From Rhodobacterales bacterium (GTDB lineage Bacteria; Pseudomonadota; Alphaproteobacteria; Rhodobacterales; Rhodobacteraceae), in contig JAJNPS010000052.1 in the NCBI GenBank assembly GCA_021155205.1, positions 62,001 through 126,000 of the forward strand: a DNA stretch of 64,000 bases, written 5' to 3'. The notes under the pieces are model-generated. The model was not told where the DNA came from and did no database searches. It saw nothing but the letters and a program-made list of their open reading frames with translations. The position numbers were made by a program, and so were the translations under genes. Below, in pieces: positions 1 through 8,369 of this stretch (positions are counted from its first letter, which is position 1; the number at the start of each line of letters is the position of its first letter).

Positions 1-637
1 ACTGATCCGCCATTGAGGCGAATGCTACGCGGTCGAACAGCCCTTTGCCATAGTCGCCTTCATTGCCGAAATACGGCGGGTCGAGATAGAAGAGCGTGCC
101 CGCGCGGTCCAGTCGATCGATAAAGACCGCATAGTCGAGGTTCATCACCGTCACGCCCGAAAGCCTTGAATGCAGCGCCTCCAGATCGGGCTCCAACGTG
201 GTCAGGTTGAACCGCGCGGGCCGGTCGGCCGACAGCCCGAAGTTGCGCCCGCTGACCTTGCCGCCGAACGCCAGGCGCTGCAGGTACAGGAACCGCGCCG
301 CCCGTTGCAGGTCGGTCAGCGTGTCGGGATCGACGGCCACCAGCCGGTCGAAGTTCGCCTGCGTCGTGATCTGGAACCGGAGGAGGTCGAGGAAGGCCAC
401 GTAGTGTTCCTGAAGCACGCGAAACAGGGTGTAGACCTCGCGGCCGCGGTCGTTGATGAACTCGGCCGGGGGTCGCCGCGTGCGGCGCAGGAAGATGCCG
501 CCCATCCCCACAAAGGGCTCGGCATAGGTCAGATGATCGTGCCGGTCGATCAGGGCGCACAGGCGACGGGCGAGGTTCTTCTTGCCCCCCAGGTAGGGCG
601 CGATGGGACGAACCGGCGGGACTGCATCCATGGTCAT
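1..637 (-). CDS. D12-class DNA adenine N6-methyltransferase (Dam-like), 3' end cut by window edge
   Basis: The protein begins at an ATG at 637 (a second in-frame ATG is at 631), with AGGA about ten bases upstream. It reads PYLGGKKNLARRL, then EPFVGMGGIFLRR (SAM-binding FxGxG-type motif, about residue 40) and later YLDPPYFGNEGDYGKG, which holds the DPPY catalytic motif of N6-adenine methylases (about residue 180). Order and motifs fit the Dam/D12 family, which methylates adenine in short sites using S-adenosylmethionine. It is the last phage gene visible and sits where Mu carries its DNA-modification gene mom, so protection of phage DNA from host restriction is a reasonable inference. The C-terminus lies outside the window. 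Confidence 0.85.
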   Translation of the reverse strand, partial: MTMDAVPPVRPIAPYLGGKKNLARRLCALIDRHDHLTYAEPFVGMGGIFLRRTRRPPAEFINDRGREVYTLFRVLQEHYVAFLDLLRFQITTQANFDRLVAVDPDTLTDLQRAARFLYLQRLAFGGKVSGRNFGLSADRPARFNLTTLEPDLEALHSRLSGVTVMNLDYAVFIDRLDRAGTLFYLDPPYFGNEGDYGKGLFDRVAFASMADQ

Positions 638-738
638 TGGGGGCGATTCCTTAACACTTTGCCGCAACTGTCGGACGTGCGGGTGCGGCCATAAAGTGTG
701 TCTGGCCGGCGGGGGGTGCGTGAAGTCGAACCCCGTGT

Positions 739-764
739 TGAAGGGGCGTTGAAGCACCCCTTCA
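739..764 (-). terminator. possible hairpin between tail genes and methylase gene
   Basis: TGAAGGGG (739-746) and CCCCTTCA (757-764) form an 8-bp perfect stem with a 10-base loop, just downstream of the stop codon at 783. No T-run follows on the minus strand, so this is only a weak terminator or processing-site candidate. The rest of the 638-782 gap shows nothing recognisable. Confidence 0.3.
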
Positions 765-782
765 GCCACCCGTGCAGGGGCG

Positions 783-1139
783 TCAGTAATTCTCCCAGAT
801 GCGCCCCAGCTCACCCCCTTCGGAGGGCAGCGTCTCGCCCAGGTTGCCCGGCCAGAGGATATGGAAAAGGAACGAGAACGACTTGCGCTCCACCGCCGTA
901 TCGCCCGCCGCCCATGGGTAGAAGGCCACGCCGCTGGCGGGGGTCAGCACCTCCTCCTTGCCCTCGATCGTATAGGTGCCGTTGGCGATGATGCCGGGCT
1001 GGCGGTCGATGAAGACCGCCTTCGAGGGCAACGCGCGGGCCGAAAAGGTGACACCCGTCGCCAGCGCCAGGCTGAACCCGAACCGGTAGCCCAGATAGGG
1101 CATCCGGTCTCCGACGCGGATCGTGAAGATGTCGCTCAT
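783..1139 (-). CDS. small tail/baseplate protein, BppU-like Ig-type fold suspected
   Basis: A 118-residue protein starting MSDIFTIRVGDRMPYLGY and ending GRIWENY. Its ATG overlaps the stop of the fibre gene in an ATGA, so the two are probably translationally coupled. The layout (IRVGD near the start, VTFSAR, KAVFIDR, a YTI strand, FYPWAAGDT, then FSFLFHILWPG and a terminal LPSEGG) resembles the N-terminal immunoglobulin-like domain of siphophage upper-baseplate (BppU) proteins. This is pattern recognition and was not searched. No catalytic motif is visible. It is probably a virion component near the fibre tip; an unknown accessory tail protein is the alternative. Confidence 0.6.
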   Translation of the reverse strand: MSDIFTIRVGDRMPYLGYRFGFSLALATGVTFSARALPSKAVFIDRQPGIIANGTYTIEGKEEVLTPASGVAFYPWAAGDTAVERKSFSFLFHILWPGNLGETLPSEGGELGRIWENY

Positions 1140-3298
1140 GGGATGACCTCCAAAACTGTGCCCCGGCGCACCGGGCTGATGATTTCGCCGCGGCGCACCG
1201 GGCTGATGACGGTGCCCCGGCGGGGACCCGTGGCAAAGGCGATGCGGCCCGTCGCGTAAGGTTGAACTAGCGAGGCGACTGCACTGCCGCTCATCTCCAG
1301 CAATCCCGCGACCTGCGCCTTGATCCGGGCATCGGCCAGCGCCGATCCGGTCAGGGGCAGACCAGCCTGAACCTGTGCCGCCGCGCGCAACGTCGCGATG
1401 GCTGATCCGCCGAATGGCAGGACGCCCGACGCCTGACCTTGCGCCGGAACTTGCGCCAGTGCCGACCCTGACAGCGCCAGGCTGGCGGCAAGGTTGGCCT
1501 GCGCCAGCAGGGTCGCCACCGCGCCGCCCGTCAGGGGCAAGGTCGCACTGGCGCTGGCACTGGCCGCAGGGGTGCCGACATTGGCGGTGGCGCTGCCCGT
1601 CAGCGGCAACTGGCCCGACGCCTGGGCAATGATTATGGCGGTCGCCGTGGCCGATCCGGTCAGGGGCAGGGCTGCCTGAACCTGTGCCGCCGCGCGCAGC
1701 ATCGCCATCGCCGATCCGCCGATGGGCAGAACGCCCGCCGCCTGACCTTGCGCCGGAACTTGCGCCTGCGACGATCCCGCCAGTGCCAGCGCGGCGGCAG
1801 CATTTGCCTGTGCCAGCAGGGTCGCGACCGCATTGCCCGTCAGCGGCAAGGTCGCACTGGCGCTGGCACTGGCCGCAGGGGTGCCGACATTGGCGGTGGC
1901 GCTGCCCGTCAGCGGCAACTGGCCCGACGCCTGGGCATTGACTATGGCGGTCGCCGTGGCCGATCCGGTCAGGGACAGGACTGCCACGCCTTGTGCAACC
2001 GCAGGCGCTGTCGCCACGGCGCCGCCCGTCATGGTCAGGATGGCCGCGCCCTGAGCCGCAACAGGGGCCGTGCCCGCAGCCGTGCCTGTCAGGGACAGGG
2101 TGGCGCTGGCGATCGCATTGACTGACAACCCCGCCGTCGCGCCGGCCGACCCGGTCAATGGCAATGTGGCGGTCGTCTGTGCCTGCGCAGGGGCCGTACC
2201 CGTCGCCGATCCTGTCAAGGGCAGGCCAGCGGACACCAGCCCCGCCGCAGGTGCCGTGCCAGACCCGCTTCCCGTCAGGGTCAGCGTGGCCGCAGCACTG
2301 GCGGACGCACCCCCGCCGCCGCTGGCCGGGACAAAGATGATGACGCGACCTGCCGCACCATTGGCACCCAGTGCCTGCCCGTTGCTGCCTGACCACGACC
2401 CCGCGCCGCCGCCGCCGCTGCCGGGGGTGGTGGCGGCACCTCCGTTCACCGGGACGCCCGATGTGCCCGTCGCGCCGTTTGGCGCACCGCCTGCACCGGG
2501 ACCGCGCGTACCCCCGCCGCCGCCACGGCCGTAGGTTACAGACGCCCCGCTGATGTCGCTGGTGACGCCTGCGCCGCCGTCTCCGCCGATCGCGCCGCCC
2601 GCGTCAAAGACAAAGTTTCCGCCGCTTGCGCCTGCACCCCTGCCGCCACCGCCCGCGCGCTGCGCATCGCCGGTGCCGCCGCCCGTGATTGTGCCGTTGC
2701 CACCCGCATAGCTGGTTGGATGGCTGGCCCCCGGAAGCGCGCCGGGCGCGGCGATCTCCGTGCCGCCGCCGCCGCCGCCCTTTACCGCAAGGACGTAGTT
2801 CGCCCCGGCTGTCCGCCCGCCCCCATAACCGCCGCCGACTGCTGTCAGACCAAGTGCCGTAGAATCGCCACCCGAGGTCGGCGCGGGCGTCCCTGTGCTA
2901 CCACTGTTGACCCCGCCAGCCCCGACCGTGACGGGATATGTCGCGACACCGGCAGAAAAGGTGCCGGTCAGAACATCTCCCGCCGACCCGCCACCGCCGC
3001 CGCTCCATTCCGCCGGTGCGCCCGGACCACCGCCGCCAACGATCAGATAGTAGATCGTCCCGCCCTGGCTGAATGTGATGCTGCCGGACCCGTCAAAATC
3101 ATAGACCGTACCGGTCAGCGCATTCCAGGTAACGCCGGTCGTGACGGTCGGCGCGCCGGTGGTGCCGTCAACGATGGCCCCGCCAGGGGGTGGCACACCA
3201 AAGAACTCGTTCCGCGCGATCACGCCCGCCGGGGAATTCGCCGACCACAGGTCGTCGGGAATGTCCGGGTCGGGAAACTTCCTGAAATACAGGGCCAT
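1136..3298 (-). CDS. tail fibre / receptor-binding protein with Gly-rich region and A-x-LPLTGSA repeats
   Basis: A 720-residue protein. Residues 1-80 form a conventional N-terminal domain, about 85-330 are glycine-rich (runs such as GGGGGG with GAGG spacers, as in phage tail fibre and receptor-binding tips), and about 340-690 are made of roughly 20-residue units of the form LPLTGSATATA-x-AQAxA. The repeat part carries a 309-bp tandem duplication. The protein ends in RRGEIISPVRRGTVLEVIP. It starts just left of another tail gene and overlaps the next gene by ATGA. Host attachment is inferred from position and composition. Repeat number probably varies between relatives. No chaperone gene was recognised next to it. 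Confidence 0.7.
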   Translation of the reverse strand: MALYFRKFPDPDIPDDLWSANSPAGVIARNEFFGVPPPGGAIVDGTTGAPTVTTGVTWNALTGTVYDFDGSGSITFSQGGTIYYLIVGGGGPGAPAEWSGGGGGSAGDVLTGTFSAGVATYPVTVGAGGVNSGSTGTPAPTSGGDSTALGLTAVGGGYGGGRTAGANYVLAVKGGGGGGTEIAAPGALPGASHPTSYAGGNGTITGGGTGDAQRAGGGGRGAGASGGNFVFDAGGAIGGDGGAGVTSDISGASVTYGRGGGGGTRGPGAGGAPNGATGTSGVPVNGGAATTPGSGGGGAGSWSGSNGQALGANGAAGRVIIFVPASGGGGASASAAATLTLTGSGSGTAPAAGLVSAGLPLTGSATGTAPAQAQTTATLPLTGSAGATAGLSVNAIASATLSLTGTAAGTAPVAAQGAAILTMTGGAVATAPAVAQGVAVLSLTGSATATAIVNAQASGQLPLTGSATANVGTPAASASASATLPLTGNAVATLLAQANAAAALALAGSSQAQVPAQGQAAGVLPIGGSAMAMLRAAAQVQAALPLTGSATATAIIIAQASGQLPLTGSATANVGTPAASASASATLPLTGGAVATLLAQANLAASLALSGSALAQVPAQGQASGVLPFGGSAIATLRAAAQVQAGLPLTGSALADARIKAQVAGLLEMSGSAVASLVQPYATGRIAFATGPRRGTVISPVRRGEIISPVRRGTVLEVIP
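1368..1985. repeat. 309-bp tandem duplication inside the tail fibre gene
   Basis: The sequence from 1368 recurs from 1677 with the same reading frame (period 309 bp, 103 codons). Long stretches are identical, for example around 1540-1625 and 1850-1935, while other parts have drifted. It encodes about five of the short LTGSA units per copy. Confidence 0.85.
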
Positions 3299-3301
3299 GG
3301 C

Positions 3302-4135
3302 CTAGCCGTGCGCGATCTTGCCAGACCCGCGCAGGGTTCCCGATGTTGTGGTGGAACAGTTGACGGCCAGCATCAGGCAGGCGTCGTTCGGAACCTCCGG
3401 CGCGCCATCCGTCCAGTTGATCGTGGTGGGGGTGCCTGCGTTTCCGAACGCCTTGCCGATGCGCAGGCGCGTGCAGGTGAACCCGAAGTTGCCCGCCGTG
3501 CCGGTGCTGACCGACAGGGTGACGGAATTGATGCCCTTGATCTTCTTGCCCTGGTCGGCGGTCGGGATGAACGGGGTCAGCCCGATCAGGCGGCTGGCGC
3601 GCAAGGTGCCGCCGACGGCGATCACGTTAAGGTTGCCGGTCGTCGCATCGCCATAGGTCACGTTGATGGTCGCGTTCGCCGCCGTGGCCCCGCCATCGGT
3701 ATAGGTTTCCAGGAACCACTGGACATCCGAATAGTCCGCAGCCCCCAGCCGGGCCGCGACAAGTCCCAGGGTTGCCAGGTCCAGTCCCGTGATGGTCTGC
3801 GCCGTCGCGACGTTCAGCACCAGCCCGCCCATATGGGCCACCCGGTCATGAACCTCGAACCCGCCGCCGCTGTTGCCGGAATAGATCATCGCCGAGCCAA
3901 GATATGACTTCGCGGGCGCGGTCTGGTTGGTAAAGTCGATGGCCCCCGGCGTGGCCTTTGTCGGGATCGCGGGCGTCGTGCCGGGAATGGCGGCAGCAGC
4001 GGGTTGCCCGGCCTGCCGCCACATGCTGGCCAGCGTGTTCGCCGTCTGTGCCGAGGCGCTGGTCTTGTCGATCGCGAATTGCGATGAATTGCCGGCAAGG
4101 GCGCTGAAAAGCCCGTCAAGGGTGGTGATGGCCAT
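3302..4135 (-). CDS. phage structural protein, unknown role (distal tail region)
   Basis: A 277-residue protein beginning MAITTLDGLFSALAGNSSQF with no signal peptide or membrane segment. It is rich in Gly, Thr and Ala with beta-type sequence (GGLVLNVATAQTITGLDL, NSVTLSVSTGTAGNFGF), typical of virion surface proteins. It lies between a carbohydrate-module-like tail protein and the fibre gene. I do not recognise the family. A 141-bp piece of this gene (3701-3841) is repeated at 40925-41065, outside the prophage. A shaft or decoration role is inferred from context only. Confidence 0.65.
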   Translation of the reverse strand: MAITTLDGLFSALAGNSSQFAIDKTSASAQTANTLASMWRQAGQPAAAAIPGTTPAIPTKATPGAIDFTNQTAPAKSYLGSAMIYSGNSGGGFEVHDRVAHMGGLVLNVATAQTITGLDLATLGLVAARLGAADYSDVQWFLETYTDGGATAANATINVTYGDATTGNLNVIAVGGTLRASRLIGLTPFIPTADQGKKIKGINSVTLSVSTGTAGNFGFTCTRLRIGKAFGNAGTPTTINWTDGAPEVPNDACLMLAVNCSTTTSGTLRGSGKIAHG

Positions 4136-4176
4136 GGGGTCAGTCCTCGGTCAGGGGGCGGGCAAAAGGCATGGGA

Positions 4177-4731
4177 TCAGGCCCCGCCGACGGTGATGCT
4201 GAACGCCGTCACGTTGAACTGCTGGCCGGTGATCAGGCTGGCATTGTCGATGGTCATGTCGAGGGTCGCCTGCAGCCAGGCCCAGGTGACGCCGCCATCG
4301 GTGATCGACCCGCCGGTGCCGGACGGCCCCCCGGACGGGGCCGACGTGCCCGCGACCGTTGCACGATAGACCGATCCGCCGTTCTGCACCTGGTCGCCCA
4401 CGGCATAGGCCTTGCTGCCCTGCCAGGCATCGTGGCACAGGCCCTGCATGTGGGCGGTGGCCCCCTGCTTGATCCGGAAATGGCTGGCGCGCCCGGTGGC
4501 ATCGGCGGACGCGTCCTGCCAGGTGCCGAGCAGCGTCTTGACCCCGGACGAGGCCGCCGAAGACCAGTCGGCCGGCAGCGCGATGGTGGCGAGGACCGTG
4601 CCCGCATCGGCGGCGGCACAGTCAACGGGCGGTGCGCCCGTGCGGATCGTCAGCGTGGGCGCCGTGCCGATCGTCGTCTCGACGGCATCGGCGCTGGCAT
4701 TCCGGACGGCTGTGGAAAACTGAAAGCTCAT
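4177..4731 (-). CDS. phage tail-associated protein with carbohydrate-binding-like module
   Basis: A 184-residue protein. The C-terminal half contains WQGSKAYAVGDQVQNGG followed by SVYRATVAGTSAPSG and DGGVTWAWLQ. This W-x-Y-x-x-GD-V...Y-x-A...G-T-S...DG-x-x-W pattern is seen in small chitin/carbohydrate-binding modules attached to phage tail proteins. The N-terminal half (AVRNASADAVETTIGTAP) has no recognised motif. It lies directly downstream of the tail-tip gene region, which fits a host-surface-binding or decoration role. Enzymatic activity is not suggested. Confidence 0.6.
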   Translation of the reverse strand: MSFQFSTAVRNASADAVETTIGTAPTLTIRTGAPPVDCAAADAGTVLATIALPADWSSAASSGVKTLLGTWQDASADATGRASHFRIKQGATAHMQGLCHDAWQGSKAYAVGDQVQNGGSVYRATVAGTSAPSGGPSGTGGSITDGGVTWAWLQATLDMTIDNASLITGQQFNVTAFSITVGGA

Positions 4732-4744
4732 CGTGTCGGTCCTC

Positions 4745-4934
4745 TCAGGGGTTGAATGGGGTCATCAGCGCGTGCAGCGCCTGGGTGAAACTCGTCACGG
4801 CGGCGGCGATCGCCGCTTCGTCGGGGGCGGTGGCAAGGGTCGCACCCAGCCCCATGCGCAGGGCCTCGGTCTAGGCTGCGACCTGCCGCCAGTGGCTGGC
4901 CATCCGCGCTGATGAACACAAAGGCCACCATCAT
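4745..4934 (-). pseudogene. small coupled tail gene, apparently frameshifted near 4873
   Basis: An ATG at 4934 overlaps the stop of the tail-tip gene (ATGA) and opens MMVAFVFISADGQPLAAGRS. That frame then turns into an Arg-rich sequence that looks out of frame. Shifted by one base at about 4873, the sequence reads TEALRMGLGATLATAPDEAA and ends MTPFNP at a TGA (4745), which looks like real protein. The simplest reading is a short protein of about 62 residues broken by a single-base change, or one made by +1 frameshifting. A start at the internal ATG (4855) is the other option. Function unknown. Confidence 0.4.
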
Positions 4935-7336
4935 CGCACCAGCCGCTGATAGGAAATCGTCGGGTTCGACAGCGTGATCGTCACCCCCACCGCAAGAGAG
5001 GTCGTCATGCTGTACTCGACCCCGAGGAACTGGCCAGAAATGACATCGCCGTAACCTACGCCAGCACCGCTCGTCTGACCGCTTGGGACGAGGATGCTGT
5101 AGATGGTTTCATAAGCCCCCCAGCCACTGACGTTGAGAATGCGTCGGCGCAGGATGACCGTCCCAGCGTTGCTGTTCGTGAAGACGGTTGTTCCAAAGCC
5201 GATAAAGAAGATGTCTCCGACAGCGACCGCGCCAAGTGAAAGGGGGATCCACGACACTCCATTGTGGGACGAGTTCAGGTTGCCAAGACTGGCCGTCGTC
5301 GTCGTGACCTTGTCCGAGACGGCATTGGCCGCCAGCATCGGGCGGCGGATGACCAGGCTGTTGAACTCCGCGTCGCCATTGTTCTGGATTTCCCAGCCCG
5401 CCGCGCCTGCGACAAAGTTGCTGCTGCGCAGCGCCCCGCCGAACACCGACAAGCCTGCCACCTGAAACGCCGGGCTGTCGAGGTCAGCGGGCTTGACAAA
5501 AACCGCGGGCGATGATGCGGGCAGCCATGCCGTCCAGACCGTGCCGATGCCGGGCGCTGTCAGCCGCGCGCGCGCCTGGTAACTCGTGCTGGCGATGATC
5601 CCGTCCGACACGATCAACAGGCCCGACGCCACATCCCCGATCGACGTGCGCTTGACCATCGCGCCGGATGCGGTCAGCCGCACCTCGAACTCGATGCCCG
5701 TGACCGCATCAAGGTCCGTGCCGTCCCAGGTGATCTGCAATGCGGGACGCCGCGCGATGCCGCCGGGGTCCAGCAGCGACAGCCCCGCCACGCCAAAGGT
5801 GGGCACGGCCATGTTGGCAGGCGCCACGCTGACCGATGACGTGCCCGCCGGGGCCACCAGGTCGCCGGGATAGTTGTAATCCGCCGCGTCCCGCTCGCGC
5901 GCCGTGATGCGCCGCCAGCCGGTCATCACATCCTCGACGATCTCCGCCGCCTCGAACAGCTTCGCTGTGTAGCCGTTTGCGGTGCTGGTCCAGGCCATGG
6001 CGTCCAGGGGTTCGAGATGCGCGCAATCGGCGGGCAGCATCTGGGTGTGGCGGCGGAACCGGCGTTCCTCCTTGATGTACGCCGACTGGATGCGCCGCAC
6101 CTGCGCGCCGAACGGACAGGCGGGCAAGGACAGGTCCGCCACCAGCCGCTGGGCCTGATCCGCCGCCTCGTAGGTCGCATTGTAAAGGGGCGAAGCTTCC
6201 TTCGATTCCCACAGGGATGCGGGGTCCGGATAGGAGGCATGCACCCCGTTGTAGCTGTCGGCAAAGCTGGGGAACGGGCTGAAATCCTGGGCATCGGTGA
6301 TCAGGATGTCCGCGTCGGCAAAGGTGTAGACCGCTACGCCGGGCGGGCCCACGCGCGCCTTCCACATGCCACCCACCTCGGCCAACTGCCCCGCGCAGAC
6401 CTTGGACAGCTCGGCGATGACGGCCGCGGGCTGGTCGTCCACCGACACCTCGAATCCGGCGCGGAACTGTGGTTCTGTCCCCGACGCGCCGTCGCTGACC
6501 GAGACGTCGCACTCGTTCATCGAGGCAAACCAGCTGGCCAGCGGCAGGTCGGCGGCATCAAACCGCCCGCCCCAGACGCTGCCGTCGATCATGCCGATGC
6601 CCCGCCCGATGTTGTAGGTCATCACCATCGGGTTCAGGGTCTGCGCCCAGGTTGTCTTGTCGGCCCAGCGATGCGTGCCAGACCCCCCGACGGTGGTATC
6701 TTTCCTCGGGTCGTAAAGCGGGATGCCGTCCAGTTCGAACTTGAACCGCGGCAGGCCGCCCGGCCACTTTTCGGGCGAGTAGCGGCAGGTGACGATGGCA
6801 TAGCAGAGGCCGCGCCCGATCATGTCGGACGACCAGGGCCGTTCGGGGTATGACCCGTATTTCGCCAGCAGCATCGCATCGGCGGTGGTCTGCGTGCCGT
6901 CGTAGTATTTGACCCAGGCGAACCCGGCCAGGGCCCCCGTGACCGGCAAGCCGTAATCGGGATGCACGGTGCCGCCCAGGGTCACATATTCGTCGTTGAT
7001 GATCACCCGGCTCAGCGTCTGTCCCGCGATGCAGCCAAGCTCGATCACCTCGGTCAGATAGGCGTTCGGGGTCTTTCCCGCGGCGCCATGGCTCATCGGC
7101 GGGCAGATGCGCGCGCCCGCCGTGGCATAGCGCCCGATGACGAAGGACAGGGGGTTGTCGCCCCCGGTCTGCGTGACCTGCGTCTGGATGCCGGGCGGGC
7201 GCGGCTTCGGGGCCAGCGCCTGCATCAGGGCCGAGGCCGCAACCGAAATCGCCAGCCGCGCGAGGATCTGGCCCCCGATGCCCAAGCTGCCGATGGCAGT
7301 GCCGATCCCGGCGATGGCGGCTCCGATCGCGGGCAT
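4931..7336 (-). CDS. tail-tip / host-specificity protein J-like
   Basis: An 801-residue protein starting MPAIGAAIAGIGTAIGSLGI, with a hydrophobic Gly/Ala-rich N-terminus, then the PLSFVIGRYATAGARICPP segment typical of central tail-tip attachment proteins (phage-tail_3 type), a long central region, fibronectin-like segments about residues 500-620 and a beta-rich C-terminus. It is the largest tail-tip gene and follows tape measure, two tail proteins and a peptidase-like gene, the normal siphovirus/GTA order ending in the J/gp15-type protein. It forms the central tip that contacts the host. Start overlaps the stop of the upstream gene (TGATG). Confidence 0.8.
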   Translation of the reverse strand: MPAIGAAIAGIGTAIGSLGIGGQILARLAISVAASALMQALAPKPRPPGIQTQVTQTGGDNPLSFVIGRYATAGARICPPMSHGAAGKTPNAYLTEVIELGCIAGQTLSRVIINDEYVTLGGTVHPDYGLPVTGALAGFAWVKYYDGTQTTADAMLLAKYGSYPERPWSSDMIGRGLCYAIVTCRYSPEKWPGGLPRFKFELDGIPLYDPRKDTTVGGSGTHRWADKTTWAQTLNPMVMTYNIGRGIGMIDGSVWGGRFDAADLPLASWFASMNECDVSVSDGASGTEPQFRAGFEVSVDDQPAAVIAELSKVCAGQLAEVGGMWKARVGPPGVAVYTFADADILITDAQDFSPFPSFADSYNGVHASYPDPASLWESKEASPLYNATYEAADQAQRLVADLSLPACPFGAQVRRIQSAYIKEERRFRRHTQMLPADCAHLEPLDAMAWTSTANGYTAKLFEAAEIVEDVMTGWRRITARERDAADYNYPGDLVAPAGTSSVSVAPANMAVPTFGVAGLSLLDPGGIARRPALQITWDGTDLDAVTGIEFEVRLTASGAMVKRTSIGDVASGLLIVSDGIIASTSYQARARLTAPGIGTVWTAWLPASSPAVFVKPADLDSPAFQVAGLSVFGGALRSSNFVAGAAGWEIQNNGDAEFNSLVIRRPMLAANAVSDKVTTTTASLGNLNSSHNGVSWIPLSLGAVAVGDIFFIGFGTTVFTNSNAGTVILRRRILNVSGWGAYETIYSILVPSGQTSGAGVGYGDVISGQFLGVEYSMTTSLAVGVTITLSNPTISYQRLVR

Positions 7337-7788
7337 CAGGGCACCGCCCAGGCGTCGGTCGCCTGCATGCGGGGCAGCCAGCCCAGGCCCTCGGGACGCA
7401 GGACGGCGATCACCTCGCCCGCGACAATCCCCAGCGCGGGCATCCCCTCGGTCTGTTCTACGGCCGCGATGTCGCCGACCTGCGCCAGCGCCGTCGGGAC
7501 CGGATCGAAATGGAGCCCGACGACGTGCTCGGGGCTGCGGAACCCGGCCTTGGACAGTGCCTTCAAGCCCCCTTTAAGGGTCGTGTAAGGACCGATCCCG
7601 GCCACCGGATCGCCCCCCGTCATCGCCTCGACCGCGCCCGCCGCGAACAGCGCACAGTCGAGCCGTCCGTACTGGAACGGCTCAGCCGCGACCGATGCCA
7701 GATAGGCATCCAGCCGCGTGCGCCAGTCGGCCAGGCGCGGCGGAATGGTGCGCTGCGCGGTCAATCCTTTCCCCTCCGCTGTCCCCAC
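7336..7788 (-). CDS. tail-tip peptidase-like protein (DUF6950/NlpC-P60-like)
   Basis: About 142-150 residues. The core FQYGRLDCALFAAGAVEAMTG has the D-C-A-x-F-x-A pattern of the catalytic-Cys region of phage NlpC/P60-like proteins, and VGLHFDPVPTALAQVGDIAAV follows, as in DUF6950 proteins. It sits where lambda K and GTA gp14 lie, just before the J-like gene, and may cut peptidoglycan during DNA entry. Two starts are possible: ATG at 7788, overlapping the upstream gene by 28 bases, or TTG at 7764, forming ATTGA with the upstream stop. A clear catalytic His was not assigned. Confidence 0.65.
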   Translation of the reverse strand: MGTAEGKGLTAQRTIPPRLADWRTRLDAYLASVAAEPFQYGRLDCALFAAGAVEAMTGGDPVAGIGPYTTLKGGLKALSKAGFRSPEHVVGLHFDPVPTALAQVGDIAAVEQTEGMPALGIVAGEVIAVLRPEGLGWLPRMQATDAWAVP

Positions 7789-8369
7789 CAGACATCGACC
7801 GCGCCCGACACATCGGCATAGCGGCGGATGCGGTCATCGGACCGCAGGCGCTGGGTCGCATCGGACTTCTTCAGGGCAAGGACCTGCGTCAGCCGCCGGG
7901 CGGAACTGGCCAGCGTCAGGTCGCAGGTCGCCTCGCCGCCCTCTTCTGGGGTCGTGATCGCGACCTCGTCGATAAAGCCCTCGAAAAGGCGATGCGGCTC
8001 GGCCACCAGCGCGCCGTCCTCCGTGGAAAACAGCGCGCGGTGGATCTGCACCGGGGCGAACCGCGCGTCATAGGTCCGGATCAGGGTCACCACGGCGGGC
8101 GACAAGGGCGACAGGGTCAGCCGCTGCATCCGCACAGCCGTGCCGGTCTGCAGGACCAGGGGGTCCATCGCGATGACCGACCCCGCGCCGAAATAGGTAC
8201 GGCTGGCCCCGAGGATGGTGAACACCCGGTCCTCCAGCCCGTTCCACAGACCCACCGCCTCGATCACGCCCGTGCTGCGGTTCAGCGCCTCGGCCCAGAC
8301 CAGAAGGCGCATGACGGTGCCCGCCCGCCCCTGGAAATATGCCGCCGTGTTGGTGTCGAAATCCCTCAT
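7761..8369 (-). CDS. phage tail protein (distal tail / tail-tip assembly)
   Basis: A 202-residue protein starting MRDFDTNTAAYFQGRAGTVM, with ATGA overlap on the upstream stop. It is beta-rich with EDRVFTILGASRTYFGAG and a Cys-containing TPEEGGEATCDLTLASSARR near the end. Length, position between tape measure and J-like gene, and coupling fit the pair of mid-size tail-tip proteins found here in GTA and RcapMu-like phages. I cannot name the family with certainty; a DUF2163/BR0599-like relation is possible but not demonstrated. Confidence 0.6.
   Translation of the reverse strand: MRDFDTNTAAYFQGRAGTVMRLLVWAEALNRSTGVIEAVGLWNGLEDRVFTILGASRTYFGAGSVIAMDPLVLQTGTAVRMQRLTLSPLSPAVVTLIRTYDARFAPVQIHRALFSTEDGALVAEPHRLFEGFIDEVAITTPEEGGEATCDLTLASSARRLTQVLALKKSDATQRLRSDDRIRRYADVSGAVDVWWGQRRGKD

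Noticed and set aside
1368..1985. CRISPR-like look of regular repeats
   Set aside because: The repeats are coding, in frame, lack unique spacers of constant length and have no cas genes nearby.
783..2396. Long minus-strand frame over the fibre repeats, rich in Arg and Gly
   Set aside because: It is the other frame of the repeat region; only its last 118 codons (from ATG 1139) form a real coupled gene.
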